The notes beneath the pieces were generated by a model. That model had not been told where the DNA came from, ran no database searches, and saw nothing but the letters and a program-made list of their open reading frames with translations. DNA of 62,102 nucleotides from CAZCDS01 sp964497585 (GTDB lineage: Bacteria; Desulfobacterota; Desulfomonilia; Desulfomonilales; Desulfomonilaceae), in assembly GCA_964497585.1 (NCBI GenBank), contig CAZCDS010000038.1, positions 1 to 62,102 of the forward strand, given 5' to 3'. Made by a program: the position numbers and the translations under genes. Below, one piece after another: positions 27,165-35,374 of the stretch. The first letter of the stretch is position 1. Each line of letters begins with the position of its first letter.

Positions 27165-27428
27165 TCTCAGTTGATTTGCGCAACCCGTCCTCTTCCGTGA
27201 GGGTGACGGGGCAAGCAGAATCCCCTATCCCCTGTTCTTGGACCAGGGTAAGCATGAGAAGGCTCTTTCAGGTCTTGCGGGACGCATGGTTGCGCTTCCA
27301 TTGCATGGAGGTTTGAACCAACGGACAGAAAACCGGATGCCCAATTCCGGTATCACTCCTCCTCCGACGTGATCAATCAAGTAGTAAATGCCAAGAGATC
27401 TTCAGACGGGTGTTTCGACGCATCATAG

Positions 27429-27462
27429 TGGGGCGGCCGGCCTTCATCATGCCGGCGCCCCA
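27429..27462 (-). terminator. long hairpin beyond PDH operon
   Basis: Read on the minus strand, TGGGGCG-CCGGC and GCCGG-C-CGCCCCA pair over 12 bp with one bulge around a nine-base loop. It lies about 70 bases past the stop of the seven-cysteine ORF and could end that transcript, although no U tract follows. The rest of the gap 27165-27529 holds no gene that I can support. Confidence 0.35.
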
Positions 27463-27529
27463 GGGTGGAAGCCGCAAACGGCGGGAAGGTAAAACGCGTA
27501 TCAGATCCAGTCACATCGCCGGCAGTGCG

Positions 27530-27673
27530 TTATTTGCAGTTGCTGCACCCTTCGACCACGTTGCCTCCTCGGCTGGAGCAAGCCGACTTATCCAGTTTTT
27601 CGCTCAACCTGTAACAGACGTGATCGATACAACAGCATTTGCTTGAGAACTTGGAACTACTTGCTGTTTTCAT
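27530..27673 (-). CDS. seven-cysteine small protein, 47 aa
   Basis: ATG at 27673 is preceded by a very strong Shine-Dalgarno (GGAGGAGGT, five bases away). The product has 47 residues. A Ser/Lys-rich start is followed by a CCC triplet (Cys13-15), then Cys20, Cys32, Cys43 and Cys46 (the last two as CSNC), ending in Lys. The cysteine content and spacing suggest metal binding, or a modified peptide precursor. It has no signal peptide and no recognised family. It lies 170 bases after lpd on the same strand, so it may be the last cistron of the dehydrogenase operon or have its own promoter. Confidence 0.6.
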   Translation of the reverse strand: MKTASSSKFSSKCCCIDHVCYRLSEKLDKSACSSRGGNVVEGCSNCK

Positions 27674-27843
27674 TTCGTACCTCCTCCAGCGGAGTCAGGG
27701 TGTCTTGTCCCCACTACACCCTAATCCAAGGCTGTGCATCCTCCTTGAGGAGGTCAAGCTCGTTCCTGTCGCGTCAACCGGTCCCCTGGCCCTCAGGGGT
27801 ACCGCAACATCGGTCATGGGCCAGTGCGGCCGGAGACGGGGTT

Positions 27844-29277
27844 TCATTCGCCGGGCTTCTTCGGGTTGAATATGTGTATTGCCCGGTGCTCGATCTGTTC
27901 CGCGGCTTCTTCGATACTCTCGGGAAGCGTTGGATGAGGATGGATCGTGAGGGTGAGATCCTCGAAGTGCATGGCGGATGTTACCGCAAGACATCCTTCC
28001 GCGATCAGGTCCGATGCGGCGGGCCCGACAATGTGTACACCGAGCACGATGCCCGTTTCTTCGTCAGAGACGACCTTGCTGAAGCCGATCCCTTCCTCCC
28101 CGAGAGTCATCGCGCGACCGAGTGCCTTGAACGGGAAGACTCCGGTTTTGACCTTGATTCCCTGCGCTTTCGCCTCGTCTTCGGTGAGGCCGACCGTTGC
28201 GATCTCCGGATCGCTGAAGATCACCGAAGGGACCGCAACTCCTTCGAAGGCTGCGGGCTCGCCGGCGATTACTTCCGCGGCGACTTTTCCCTGGTACGAC
28301 GCCTTGTGAGCGAGCATCGGTCCGGTAACAATGTCACCGACCGCGTAGATGCCGGGAACCGAGGTCTCCATCCTTTCGTTGACCTGCACAAAGCCTCTCT
28401 GGTCGAGTTTCACACCAGCCTTGTCAAGGCCGATCTCGCTCGTATTGGGGCGTCGCCCCACCGCCACGAGGATGCGGTCCACCCTGAGGGATTTCTCGCC
28501 TTCCGGTGTCCAGTAAGCGAGCTCCGCTCCGGAGTCGGTCAGTTTCATGCCTTGGACCCGGGCCGAAAGAATCAGGTCGATTTCCATTTTCCTGAGAGAG
28601 CGCTCCATCACAGGAGGAATCTGTGCATCCACCATGGGAAGGAACCTGTCAAGGCCCTCGAGGATAGTAACCTTGGTGCCGAATTTGGCGTACACCATAC
28701 CGAGTTCGAGGCCGACTGCACCCGCGCCGACTACAGCCAGACGCTCGGGCAGATCAGCGGGCTCAAGCGCGTCCGTTGAATCGATGACCAACTCGCCGTC
28801 TCGGGGCATGCCGGGCAATCGTGCAGGCGCGGATCCTGTTGCAAGTATGCAGTGCTTGAACTCGAACCGATGCACGCCGTCGGGGCTTTCTACGTTGAAT
28901 GTCCGATCGCCCGTCAGATGAGCAGCGCCTGTTATCACCTCGACATTGTTGCTCTTGAGCAAAGAAGCCACGCCGTTGCGCAGCTTCCCAATGATGCCGT
29001 TCTTCCATTCCATCATCTTGCCAAGGTCCACCGTGGCGCGTCCGGTCACGAGTCCGACCTCGCCCGCGTGCTCTATCTGCGCTTTCAGGTCTGCAACGTG
29101 GATCAGGGCCTTGGACGGGATGCAGCCCCAGTTGAGGCAGACTCCGCCTAGTTGCTCCCTTTCGATGAGCGTTACCTCCAGCCCAAGCTGTGCCGCCCTG
29201 ATTGCGGCGACGTACCCGCCTGTGCCCCCGCCGATTACGGCTACCTGTGTCCCCTGGGTGAAGTCACCTACAACCAT
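27844..29277 (-). CDS. lpdA: dihydrolipoyl dehydrogenase (E3)
   Basis: E3 reoxidises the lipoyl group of the E2 component and passes electrons to NAD+. ATG 29277 has RBS GGAG; the 477-residue length is normal, and the longer upstream frame is rejected. FAD-binding GGGTGGYVAA (16-25), the redox disulfide C47-LNWG-C52, the NAD-binding GAGAVGLELG, the FAD GDI segment, and the C-terminal active-site HPHPTLPES are all present. It is the fifth gene of the lipB-pdhABC-lpd unit, separated from pdhC by 275 bases that contain a large palindrome. Confidence 0.96.
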   Translation of the reverse strand: MVVGDFTQGTQVAVIGGGTGGYVAAIRAAQLGLEVTLIEREQLGGVCLNWGCIPSKALIHVADLKAQIEHAGEVGLVTGRATVDLGKMMEWKNGIIGKLRNGVASLLKSNNVEVITGAAHLTGDRTFNVESPDGVHRFEFKHCILATGSAPARLPGMPRDGELVIDSTDALEPADLPERLAVVGAGAVGLELGMVYAKFGTKVTILEGLDRFLPMVDAQIPPVMERSLRKMEIDLILSARVQGMKLTDSGAELAYWTPEGEKSLRVDRILVAVGRRPNTSEIGLDKAGVKLDQRGFVQVNERMETSVPGIYAVGDIVTGPMLAHKASYQGKVAAEVIAGEPAAFEGVAVPSVIFSDPEIATVGLTEDEAKAQGIKVKTGVFPFKALGRAMTLGEEGIGFSKVVSDEETGIVLGVHIVGPAASDLIAEGCLAVTSAMHFEDLTLTIHPHPTLPESIEEAAEQIEHRAIHIFNPKKPGE

Positions 29278-29374
29278 GGTTGTTCTCCTTCGAGGCGCTC
29301 CTGTTACCGTTTCGCGATGATTCTCCCGCCAGGGCGTCGGAGCAGGAAGAGACGGAGCTGCTCGTGCAAATCCT

Positions 29375-29416
29375 TGGTACCCCAACTCCCCGCCGCGTAG
29401 AAGCGCCGGGGTACCA
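29375..29416 (-). promoter_or_regulatory. palindrome in pdhC-lpd intercistronic gap
   Basis: TGGTACCCC (29375-29383) and GGGGTACCA (29408-29416) are perfect 9-bp complements around a 24-base GC-rich loop, midway in the 275-base gap between pdhC and lpd. It could act in attenuation, mRNA processing or as an operator for separate lpd expression. No clear promoter boxes were found beside it. Confidence 0.4.
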
Positions 29417-29552
29417 GTGAGGGCCCATCCCATCCTGATTACTGTTACGATTCCTCTGCTGCACTCCTGCGGAAGCGCGTGCATAGCATGGCGTGCGCCT
29501 ACCGCTCGCAGCGTCATCTCCCCGCAACTATTTTCCCTCCGCGCTGCGCTGC

Positions 29553-30818
29553 TTACGCCACATCGACGAGCATTCGCATGGGGTCTTCCAGGAGCGTGAT
29601 GACATGGGTCATGAACCGAGCTGCATCCGCTCCATCGAGGACCCGATGATCGAAGGAGATAGTCAGCGGCATGATGGTTCTGGCGGCGATCTCGCCGTTG
29701 AGTACCACCGGTCGTTGTTTGGCCCGGAGCGAGCACAGTATTGCCACTTCCGGATGGACGATAATCGGTGTGGCAAAGGTGCCACCGAGCGCACCGACGT
29801 TTGAGATGGTAAAAGTACCGCCTCGCAGCTCCTCAAGCTCGATCGTTCGGTTGCGGGCTCTTGTGCTCAAGTCCTGGATCTCGCCGGCAATCTGAATAAT
29901 GGACTTCTTGTCCACGTCCCGCACCACGGGGACCATGAGCCCGTGCTCCGTGTCAGTTGCAAAGCCGATGTTAAAGTACTCTTTGTAGACCAGTTCTCCG
30001 GTGCTCTCGTCAAGCGAGGCATTGAAATGAGGATACTTTTTCAGAGCGTCCGCTGCCGCCTTGGTGAGAAACGCGAGGATCGTCAGCTTGACCTTGCGTT
30101 CCTCCGCGAGTCCTCGCTGCTGCTCGACCACTTTGAGCATTTCGGTCACGTCCGCCTCATCGAAGTGCGTTACGTGCGGGATCGTGGACCAGGAACGGGC
30201 CATGACTTCGGCGGTAACCTTCCGGACACCCTTGAGAGGCTCTCGTCTCGTGGTGCCGTACTTCTCGAAGTCGAAGCCCGCGGTTGCAGGAGCCTGGACC
30301 GCGGCCGCGGTGGGCGCTTTCGGTGGCGGCGGAGCGGCCTGAGCAACTGCGGCGCGCACGTCGTCGTCAGTGATACGACCTCCGCGACCGGTACCTTGAA
30401 CCGTAGCAATGTCCACTGCCAGTTCCCTTGCGAGGCGCCGCGTCCTGGGCGTCGCGAGTACCCTTTGGGCCGACGTGGCTGCCGCGGGTCGCCTCTCAGG
30501 CATCGGGACGACTTTCTTCAGGGGCTCAGCCTCGGGCGGAGGTGGCTTCTCTGCACGAGCCGCGGGTTCTTCGATGACCGCTTCGGTCTCGATCACAAGG
30601 AGCGGTTCGCCGACTCGCACCGTATCGCCCGGCTTGTGGGGGACCTCCGCGATGGTCCCGCTCACGGGTGCAGGTAGTTCCACCACGGCCTTGTCCGTTT
30701 CGACCCGAACCACGGGCTGATCCGCTTTGACCTCATCCCCAACGTTGACGAGGTATTCCACGATTTCCGCTTCCGCTATTCCCTCTCCCACATCGGGGAG
30801 CCTGAATACTTGTCTCAT
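29553..30818 (-). CDS. pdhC: dihydrolipoamide acyltransferase (E2)
   Basis: This 421-residue E2 core has one N-terminal lipoyl domain (1-80) with the lipoylated lysine in VETDKAVVE. A Pro/Ala/Glu-rich linker follows, then a peripheral subunit-binding domain (about 120-160; TPRTRRLARELAVD...GRGGRITDDDV). The catalytic domain (about 190-421) ends with SFDHRVLDGADAARF, which holds the catalytic His and Asp. It transfers the acyl group to CoA and scaffolds the complex. The E1 genes upstream suggest an acetyltransferase, but branched-chain substrates are not excluded. Confidence 0.95.
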   Translation of the reverse strand: MRQVFRLPDVGEGIAEAEIVEYLVNVGDEVKADQPVVRVETDKAVVELPAPVSGTIAEVPHKPGDTVRVGEPLLVIETEAVIEEPAARAEKPPPPEAEPLKKVVPMPERRPAAATSAQRVLATPRTRRLARELAVDIATVQGTGRGGRITDDDVRAAVAQAAPPPPKAPTAAAVQAPATAGFDFEKYGTTRREPLKGVRKVTAEVMARSWSTIPHVTHFDEADVTEMLKVVEQQRGLAEERKVKLTILAFLTKAAADALKKYPHFNASLDESTGELVYKEYFNIGFATDTEHGLMVPVVRDVDKKSIIQIAGEIQDLSTRARNRTIELEELRGGTFTISNVGALGGTFATPIIVHPEVAILCSLRAKQRPVVLNGEIAARTIMPLTISFDHRVLDGADAARFMTHVITLLEDPMRMLVDVA

Positions 30819-30845
30819 GGGCGAAGATCCTCCTTGAGTCGGCTC

Positions 30846-31823
30846 CTAGAATTCCATGGATTCGTGGATTGATCTCACCACCCGTTCCGGGTCGGGATAG
30901 TTGTATTCCTCGAGCTTTGCCAACGGCGGGACGATGTCGTATCCGGTTACCCGTTTGATAGGGGCATGGAGCGACAGCAGGCATCGCTCTGCCACCGTTG
31001 CCGCGATCTCGGCTCCGACGCCGAAGGAACGAGGCGCCTCGTGCACGATAACCAGACGGCCCGTCTTGTTCACCGATTCGGTAATTGCATCGACGTCAAA
31101 GGGCCAGACGGTGCGCAGATCAAGCAGTTCCGCGTCCACTCCCTCGTTGGCAACATGCTGGGCCGCTTTTTCACAAATCGGAACCATCCCGCCATAGGTT
31201 ACGATGGTAATGTCGCCGCCTTCTTTGACCAGCCTCGCCTTTCCAAGCGGCACTTGGTGATTCCCGTCGGGAACCTCTTCCTTGAAGAGCCGGTAGAGTC
31301 GCTTGGGCTCAAGGTAGATGACCGGATCAGGATCCTCCACCGCGGAGATGAGAAGGCCCTTCGCGTCGGAGGGGGTGGAGGGTATGACAACCTTGAGGCC
31401 GGGAAGGTGGCAAAAGAGGGCTTCCGGTGCGTCGGAATGATGCTCGAGAGCCCTTACTCCCGCGCCGTACGGGGCGCGTACCACGAGAGGAACCCCGTAG
31501 ACCCCCTGGGACCTGCGCAGCATACGGGAAGCGTGACTGTATATCTGGTCGAATGCCTTGAACATGAAGCCTTCGAATTGGATCTCCGCGACGGGTCGCA
31601 TGCCGTAGATGGCCATGCCGATTGCCGTTCCCACGATACCGCTTTCAGCGAGAGGCGTGTCGATGACCCGCGTCTCGCCGTATTTCTCATAGAGATTGAC
31701 CGTGGCCCTGAAAACTCCCCCGTCTACACCAACGTCCTCGCCCAGGACCACGACACGTTCGTCTCTTCCCATCAGCTCATCGAGCGCCGCATTGATCGCT
31801 TCCACCATAGATAGACGTGCCAT
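30846..31823 (-). CDS. pdhB: 2-oxoacid dehydrogenase E1 beta subunit
   Basis: This 325-residue protein is the transketolase-like beta subunit of a heterotetrameric E1. It has the conserved N-terminal VLGEDVGVDGGVF, DTPLAESGIVGTAIG (the TPP-contacting glutamate region), and a C-terminal transketolase domain with DLRTVWPFD and VIVHEAPRSFG. With E1 alpha it decarboxylates the 2-oxoacid and transfers the acyl group to lipoyl-E2. It follows pdhA after three bases, so the two are tightly coupled. Confidence 0.95.
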   Translation of the reverse strand: MARLSMVEAINAALDELMGRDERVVVLGEDVGVDGGVFRATVNLYEKYGETRVIDTPLAESGIVGTAIGMAIYGMRPVAEIQFEGFMFKAFDQIYSHASRMLRRSQGVYGVPLVVRAPYGAGVRALEHHSDAPEALFCHLPGLKVVIPSTPSDAKGLLISAVEDPDPVIYLEPKRLYRLFKEEVPDGNHQVPLGKARLVKEGGDITIVTYGGMVPICEKAAQHVANEGVDAELLDLRTVWPFDVDAITESVNKTGRLVIVHEAPRSFGVGAEIAATVAERCLLSLHAPIKRVTGYDIVPPLAKLEEYNYPDPERVVRSIHESMEF

Positions 31824-31826
31824 AAC

Positions 31827-32882
31827 TCACCTCGCGGATTCGCCCAACTGATCGAGCACCTCTTGCTTTTCCTCTTGCAGGTGCCAGGGCATCTCAGTGT
31901 ACATGTAGTTGAACATATCCCCCGGCTGCGGAGGCGCAACACCCTCAAGCTCTCTCACGCTCTTTTCCACTTCTTCCGTCAGCTCCGCTATCAGAGCGGC
32001 TTCCTTTTCGTCGTTCCAGCCCCGTTTGGCAACGAGGAATTTCCTCATCCGGTCTACGGGATCCTTCTCCCGCCATGCCGCGACCTCCTCCTCGCTTCGG
32101 TAACGGCTCGCATCATCCGCGGTGGTATGATCGTCCATGCGGTACGTGACGAGTTCCACGAGCGCGGGTTTGAACTCTTCGCGTGCTGCATCCAGGCATC
32201 GTTTAATCGTCAGATAGACGGCAAAGACATCGTTTCCGTCCACCCGGAAGCCGTCTATCCCGTAGGCAAGCGCCTTCTGAGCCAGGGTCTCCGATGCGGT
32301 CTGTTTGCTCAGGGGCACCGAAATCGCCCAATGGTTGTTCTGGATCGCGAAGACCGCGGGAAGCCGGTAAACTCCGGCAAAGTTGAGGGCTTCGTGAAAA
32401 TCTCCCTGGGATGTCGAGCCATCGCCCGAGGAAGAGAGGACCGCAATCCTTTCTCCCCTGAGTTTGGCTCCGAAAGCGATCCCAGCCGCATGGCACAGGT
32501 GCGAACCGACGGTAATGCAGACCGGGAGGACCCGTTTCCGAGGCTTCGAGCCTCGCTCGTCACCGCCCCAGTAGGTGTAGATATCCTTCGGGCTCAATCC
32601 GAGCGCCATCTGGGCTCCAGTTTCTCGAAATGAGGGACAGAACCAGTCTTCGGGTCCGAGGGCCACGGCCATACCGATGTTGGACGCCTCCTGACCCCTG
32701 ATGGAAGCCAAAGTCCCCATTCGTCCCTGGCGTTGAAGGCTCAGCGCCTTGCCGTTCCAGAGTCGGGCGTACACCATGAGACGGTACATCTTCTCTATCT
32801 TTTCGTCGGGGATGTCTTTGACGGTATCTTCCTGCACATTCCCGTCAGGATCCATTACGCTGATCGTTTCAAATTCGGTCAT
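31827..32882 (-). CDS. pdhA: 2-oxoacid dehydrogenase E1 alpha subunit
   Basis: This 351-residue thiamine-diphosphate-binding alpha subunit has the TPP motif GDGS (153-156) running on to QGDFHEALNFA and the closing NNHW. The N-terminal QRQGRMGT and RGQEASNIG stretches are typical of pyruvate dehydrogenase E1 alpha in the four-subunit, Gram-positive-type complex. Pyruvate is the most probable substrate. The gene is 12 bases downstream of lipB, which makes the lipoate needed by E2. Confidence 0.94.
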   Translation of the reverse strand: MTEFETISVMDPDGNVQEDTVKDIPDEKIEKMYRLMVYARLWNGKALSLQRQGRMGTLASIRGQEASNIGMAVALGPEDWFCPSFRETGAQMALGLSPKDIYTYWGGDERGSKPRKRVLPVCITVGSHLCHAAGIAFGAKLRGERIAVLSSSGDGSTSQGDFHEALNFAGVYRLPAVFAIQNNHWAISVPLSKQTASETLAQKALAYGIDGFRVDGNDVFAVYLTIKRCLDAAREEFKPALVELVTYRMDDHTTADDASRYRSEEEVAAWREKDPVDRMRKFLVAKRGWNDEKEAALIAELTEEVEKSVRELEGVAPPQPGDMFNYMYTEMPWHLQEEKQEVLDQLGESAR

Positions 32883-32894
32883 GGCAGCTATCCT

Positions 32895-33662
32895 TCATCC
32901 TGTGTTATTTAGGTCGGTCGCTCTGCTGAGCGATTCGATGTGTTGGAGAGTCTCTTCCGGTATCTCTTCCGGCCGGCGTTCGAGAACCTCGGCGAAGTTT
33001 TCCGTGATCGCATCCACCACCCAACTCCTTGGCGGCGCCTGATCCAGAAGCTCCTCCAACGTGGTCAGCCGGACGCCCTCCAGGCCGCATGGCCTGACAT
33101 AGGCCGACGGCCCGTGATCTCCCTCGTGATTAATAGCGAACCCGAAACTCGTCACCCAATGGCTTACCCGTACTCCCATGGAGGCGACCTTACCGCGATC
33201 ATGCCACAGACCCACATGAGCGGCGCTGTCTCTCCTGCGCGTGGATTCGACCCCGAAAGACCTCAGGGTGCGGATTCCGACTTCTTCGAGTTTGTGCATG
33301 TACGAAGGGATGTTTCGTTCGGAGGGGCCAAGGGAAAGCACCGGATAGCATACGACCTGGCCGGGCCAGTGATAGGTGATCCCTCCGCCCCGAACGGAAC
33401 GGGCCAGGGCTATTCCCTCCGCTTCCAGCCTCTGAATCGGGACGAGAAGGTCCCTCGGATGCTCGCTCAACCTGTCCTTGAGCCCCAGGGCAACGGTTCC
33501 GGGATGGGAAAGAAACAGGAGAAGATCCGGCACGTCTCCGGCAAGTCGAAGCTCTCTGGCTGCGGACATGAACCGATCCGCATCCTCCACACCGGTGAGC
33601 CCGAGGTTTGCAACAAAACAGGTCCTCCCTTTTTCAACCCCGCGTGACGCCGTGCCGGTCAT
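32895..33662 (-). CDS. lipB: octanoyltransferase
   Basis: LipB moves octanoate from acyl carrier protein to lipoyl domains, the first step of lipoate synthesis. From ATG 33662 (GAGGG upstream) the protein has 255 residues; a longer frame upstream lacks family similarity. Core motifs: RGGGITYHWPGQ (91-102; the family normally has HGPGQ, so Trp99 is unusual), Lys158 in GKVASMGVR, FAINHEGD, and the catalytic Cys192 in RPCGLEGV. Leading the pdh operon, it couples cofactor supply to the E2 it modifies. No lipA is in the window. Confidence 0.94.
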   Translation of the reverse strand: MTGTASRGVEKGRTCFVANLGLTGVEDADRFMSAARELRLAGDVPDLLLFLSHPGTVALGLKDRLSEHPRDLLVPIQRLEAEGIALARSVRGGGITYHWPGQVVCYPVLSLGPSERNIPSYMHKLEEVGIRTLRSFGVESTRRRDSAAHVGLWHDRGKVASMGVRVSHWVTSFGFAINHEGDHGPSAYVRPCGLEGVRLTTLEELLDQAPPRSWVVDAITENFAEVLERRPEEIPEETLQHIESLSRATDLNNTG

Positions 33663-33973
33663 CGATCCGCCCTCGATCCGGGAAAGAGCTGAGCAGAGAG
33701 GAAGAATAGCGTGCGCCCTGATTGCTTCTCGTAATATGGGAACCGCCGGGATCTTGTCATCTCTCTCTTTCGCTTGCAAAGCTCTGACGCATTCTCCCTT
33801 CGCGGTACTGACCCGCTTGAGAGAGAGACGCATTGATCGATCCCTAGCAAAAAAGATATGCACTGGTTCGTCGAAAACCAAGAACCGGATAAAAACAGGT
33901 TGGCGGTCGGCCCCGAGGATCCGGGCTCACGGCCGGCTCGTCTCTCTGGATGGTGATACAACACCTTGAAATG

Positions 33974-34002
33974 TTGACCTGATTCCGCTCTCGGTATATA
34001 AT
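33974..34002 (+). promoter_or_regulatory. promoter of PilZ-like gene
   Basis: TTGACC (33974-33979), a 17-base spacer and a perfect TATAAT (33997-34002) lie 45 bases before the PilZ-like start codon. The remaining 33663-33973 of this divergent gap shows no gene. Confidence 0.7.
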
Positions 34003-34047
34003 TGTGAGGCAGGTTCCGGATCGTGCACAAAGTGGGCTGACCTCATC

Positions 34048-34986
34048 ATGACTTCAGAGCGTTCAATCTCCGGACGGGAGTTCATTGCGGACATTCGAGC
34101 GGGTATGACCGCGACCGAATTGATCGACAAGTACGGGCTCAGTGAAGAGGAGCTGAGAACCCTGTTCATCCAGCTCGAGGGGGCGGGCGCCAAGCCGCTG
34201 GAACTCTACGGCAGATCGCCGATCAACAAACGAGGCCAAGGAAGCGCAAGAATACGTTTCTCACCCCGCCATAAGGTCCCGTGGCCTGTACCTGTTATCG
34301 ATACACAGGATCCCGAAATCGAAGGAGTGCTTGTCGATCTCACCGAGCATGGTCTGTGCGTCAAAGGGATCGAAACGTATGTCACGGAAGTGAGAAACCT
34401 GACGATCAAGCCCGAGAACTTGTTTGCCGTCAACGCGATCCAACTTCGGGCGATCTGTAGATGGGTGGGACAGACCGGAGCCCCAACCAACTACGCAGCC
34501 GGATTCCAGATTACCCATATTTCGCAAGAGGGCTCACAAGCACTGAGAAAACTGATCGGATCGGTGGTCGTGCCGGAGATCGAACTGGATATGCGGGGAC
34601 GAATTAACTTGGCCGACTTGTCGGATTCGGCAATGACATCGGACGAACTGATCTGGACGTGTCCCTTCTGCAGAGCGGAGCTATCGGAAGAGCCCGACGA
34701 ATGCCCTCAATGCGGCATCGTCGTGGCCGAATATCAAGGGGCCGCCGACTCCGACGACTACCGAATCCAAGCGCCGGAACAGGAAGACCTGTCAATTCAG
34801 CCCACTCACGAAGCTGAACAAGTACCGTCCGTAAGCAAGGCTATCGTCGTTCCTGAAAAGATATGGAAGGAACTGGAAAGCCTCGGCGGAGAAGTCAACG
34901 ACCATGTGATCCGCGCACTGGCTGACTATCTCAGCAAGAATCGAGCAGAGCTCCCGGACCGCCTCGAGAGTCGAGTTCTCACCTGA
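34048..34986 (+). CDS. PilZ-like protein with zinc ribbon
   Basis: This 312-residue cytoplasmic protein has four parts. Residues 1-50 form a helical module (GREFIADIRAGMTATELIDK and YGLSEEELRTLF) resembling an HTH-like leader. Residues 60-195 look like a PilZ domain, with Arg-rich INKRGQGSARIRF and DLTEHGLCVKGI in place of the usual RxxxR and DxSxxG. Residues 210-235 are a CPFC...CPQC zinc ribbon. The C-terminus (VPEKIWKELESLGGEVNDHV) looks like a ribbon-helix-helix. It is probably a c-di-GMP-responsive adaptor, though ligand binding is inferred. It has its own strong promoter. Confidence 0.75.
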   Translation: MTSERSISGREFIADIRAGMTATELIDKYGLSEEELRTLFIQLEGAGAKPLELYGRSPINKRGQGSARIRFSPRHKVPWPVPVIDTQDPEIEGVLVDLTEHGLCVKGIETYVTEVRNLTIKPENLFAVNAIQLRAICRWVGQTGAPTNYAAGFQITHISQEGSQALRKLIGSVVVPEIELDMRGRINLADLSDSAMTSDELIWTCPFCRAELSEEPDECPQCGIVVAEYQGAADSDDYRIQAPEQEDLSIQPTHEAEQVPSVSKAIVVPEKIWKELESLGGEVNDHVIRALADYLSKNRAELPDRLESRVLT

Positions 34987-35374
34987 CCGGACGGCCCCAG
35001 AGTTCTCTTCGGAAGATCTCGCCACCTACTTTCTCGACGGGAGACAGTCCATCGCTCATTCACCATTGACCGGAAAGTGCCTGCTGAGGTATTCTCAGGG
35101 CACAAGGGCAATCCATCCGTCGGGCCGGATTGTCGCTGGCCTCATTCTGAAAAGAGTATAGAAGCAAATATATCACGTTTATGGAAGTCCGGAACGCGTC
35201 GACAGACACGATTCAGGAGCTGAGTATAGGAGGACTACTGCTTTCCATCATAGTCTCGGCTGCCGGCGATCTCGGGGAGACATCGCAGAGAAGGCGGTTC
35301 ACGGGTGCAGTTCCTGGGAAATCCCCTGGTCGAGGACGTGTGCAGCCAAGCCCAATGCCAGTGGAGGTGTGTCC
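34987..35374. other. intergenic, possible weak promoter for liv genes
   Basis: No gene is seen in this 388-base stretch. A weak promoter candidate, TTGACC (35066-35071) with an 18-base spacer and TATTCT (35090-35095), could serve the downstream ABC transporter genes with a leader of about 270 bases. Confidence 0.35.

Noticed and set aside
27643..28779. A 378-codon frame on the plus strand
   Set aside because: It is the shadow of lpd, which has all catalytic motifs.
29278..29736. An N-terminal extension of lpd by about 150 codons
   Set aside because: It reads through the intercistronic palindrome and into pdhC; ATG 29277 has a proper RBS and fits the family start.
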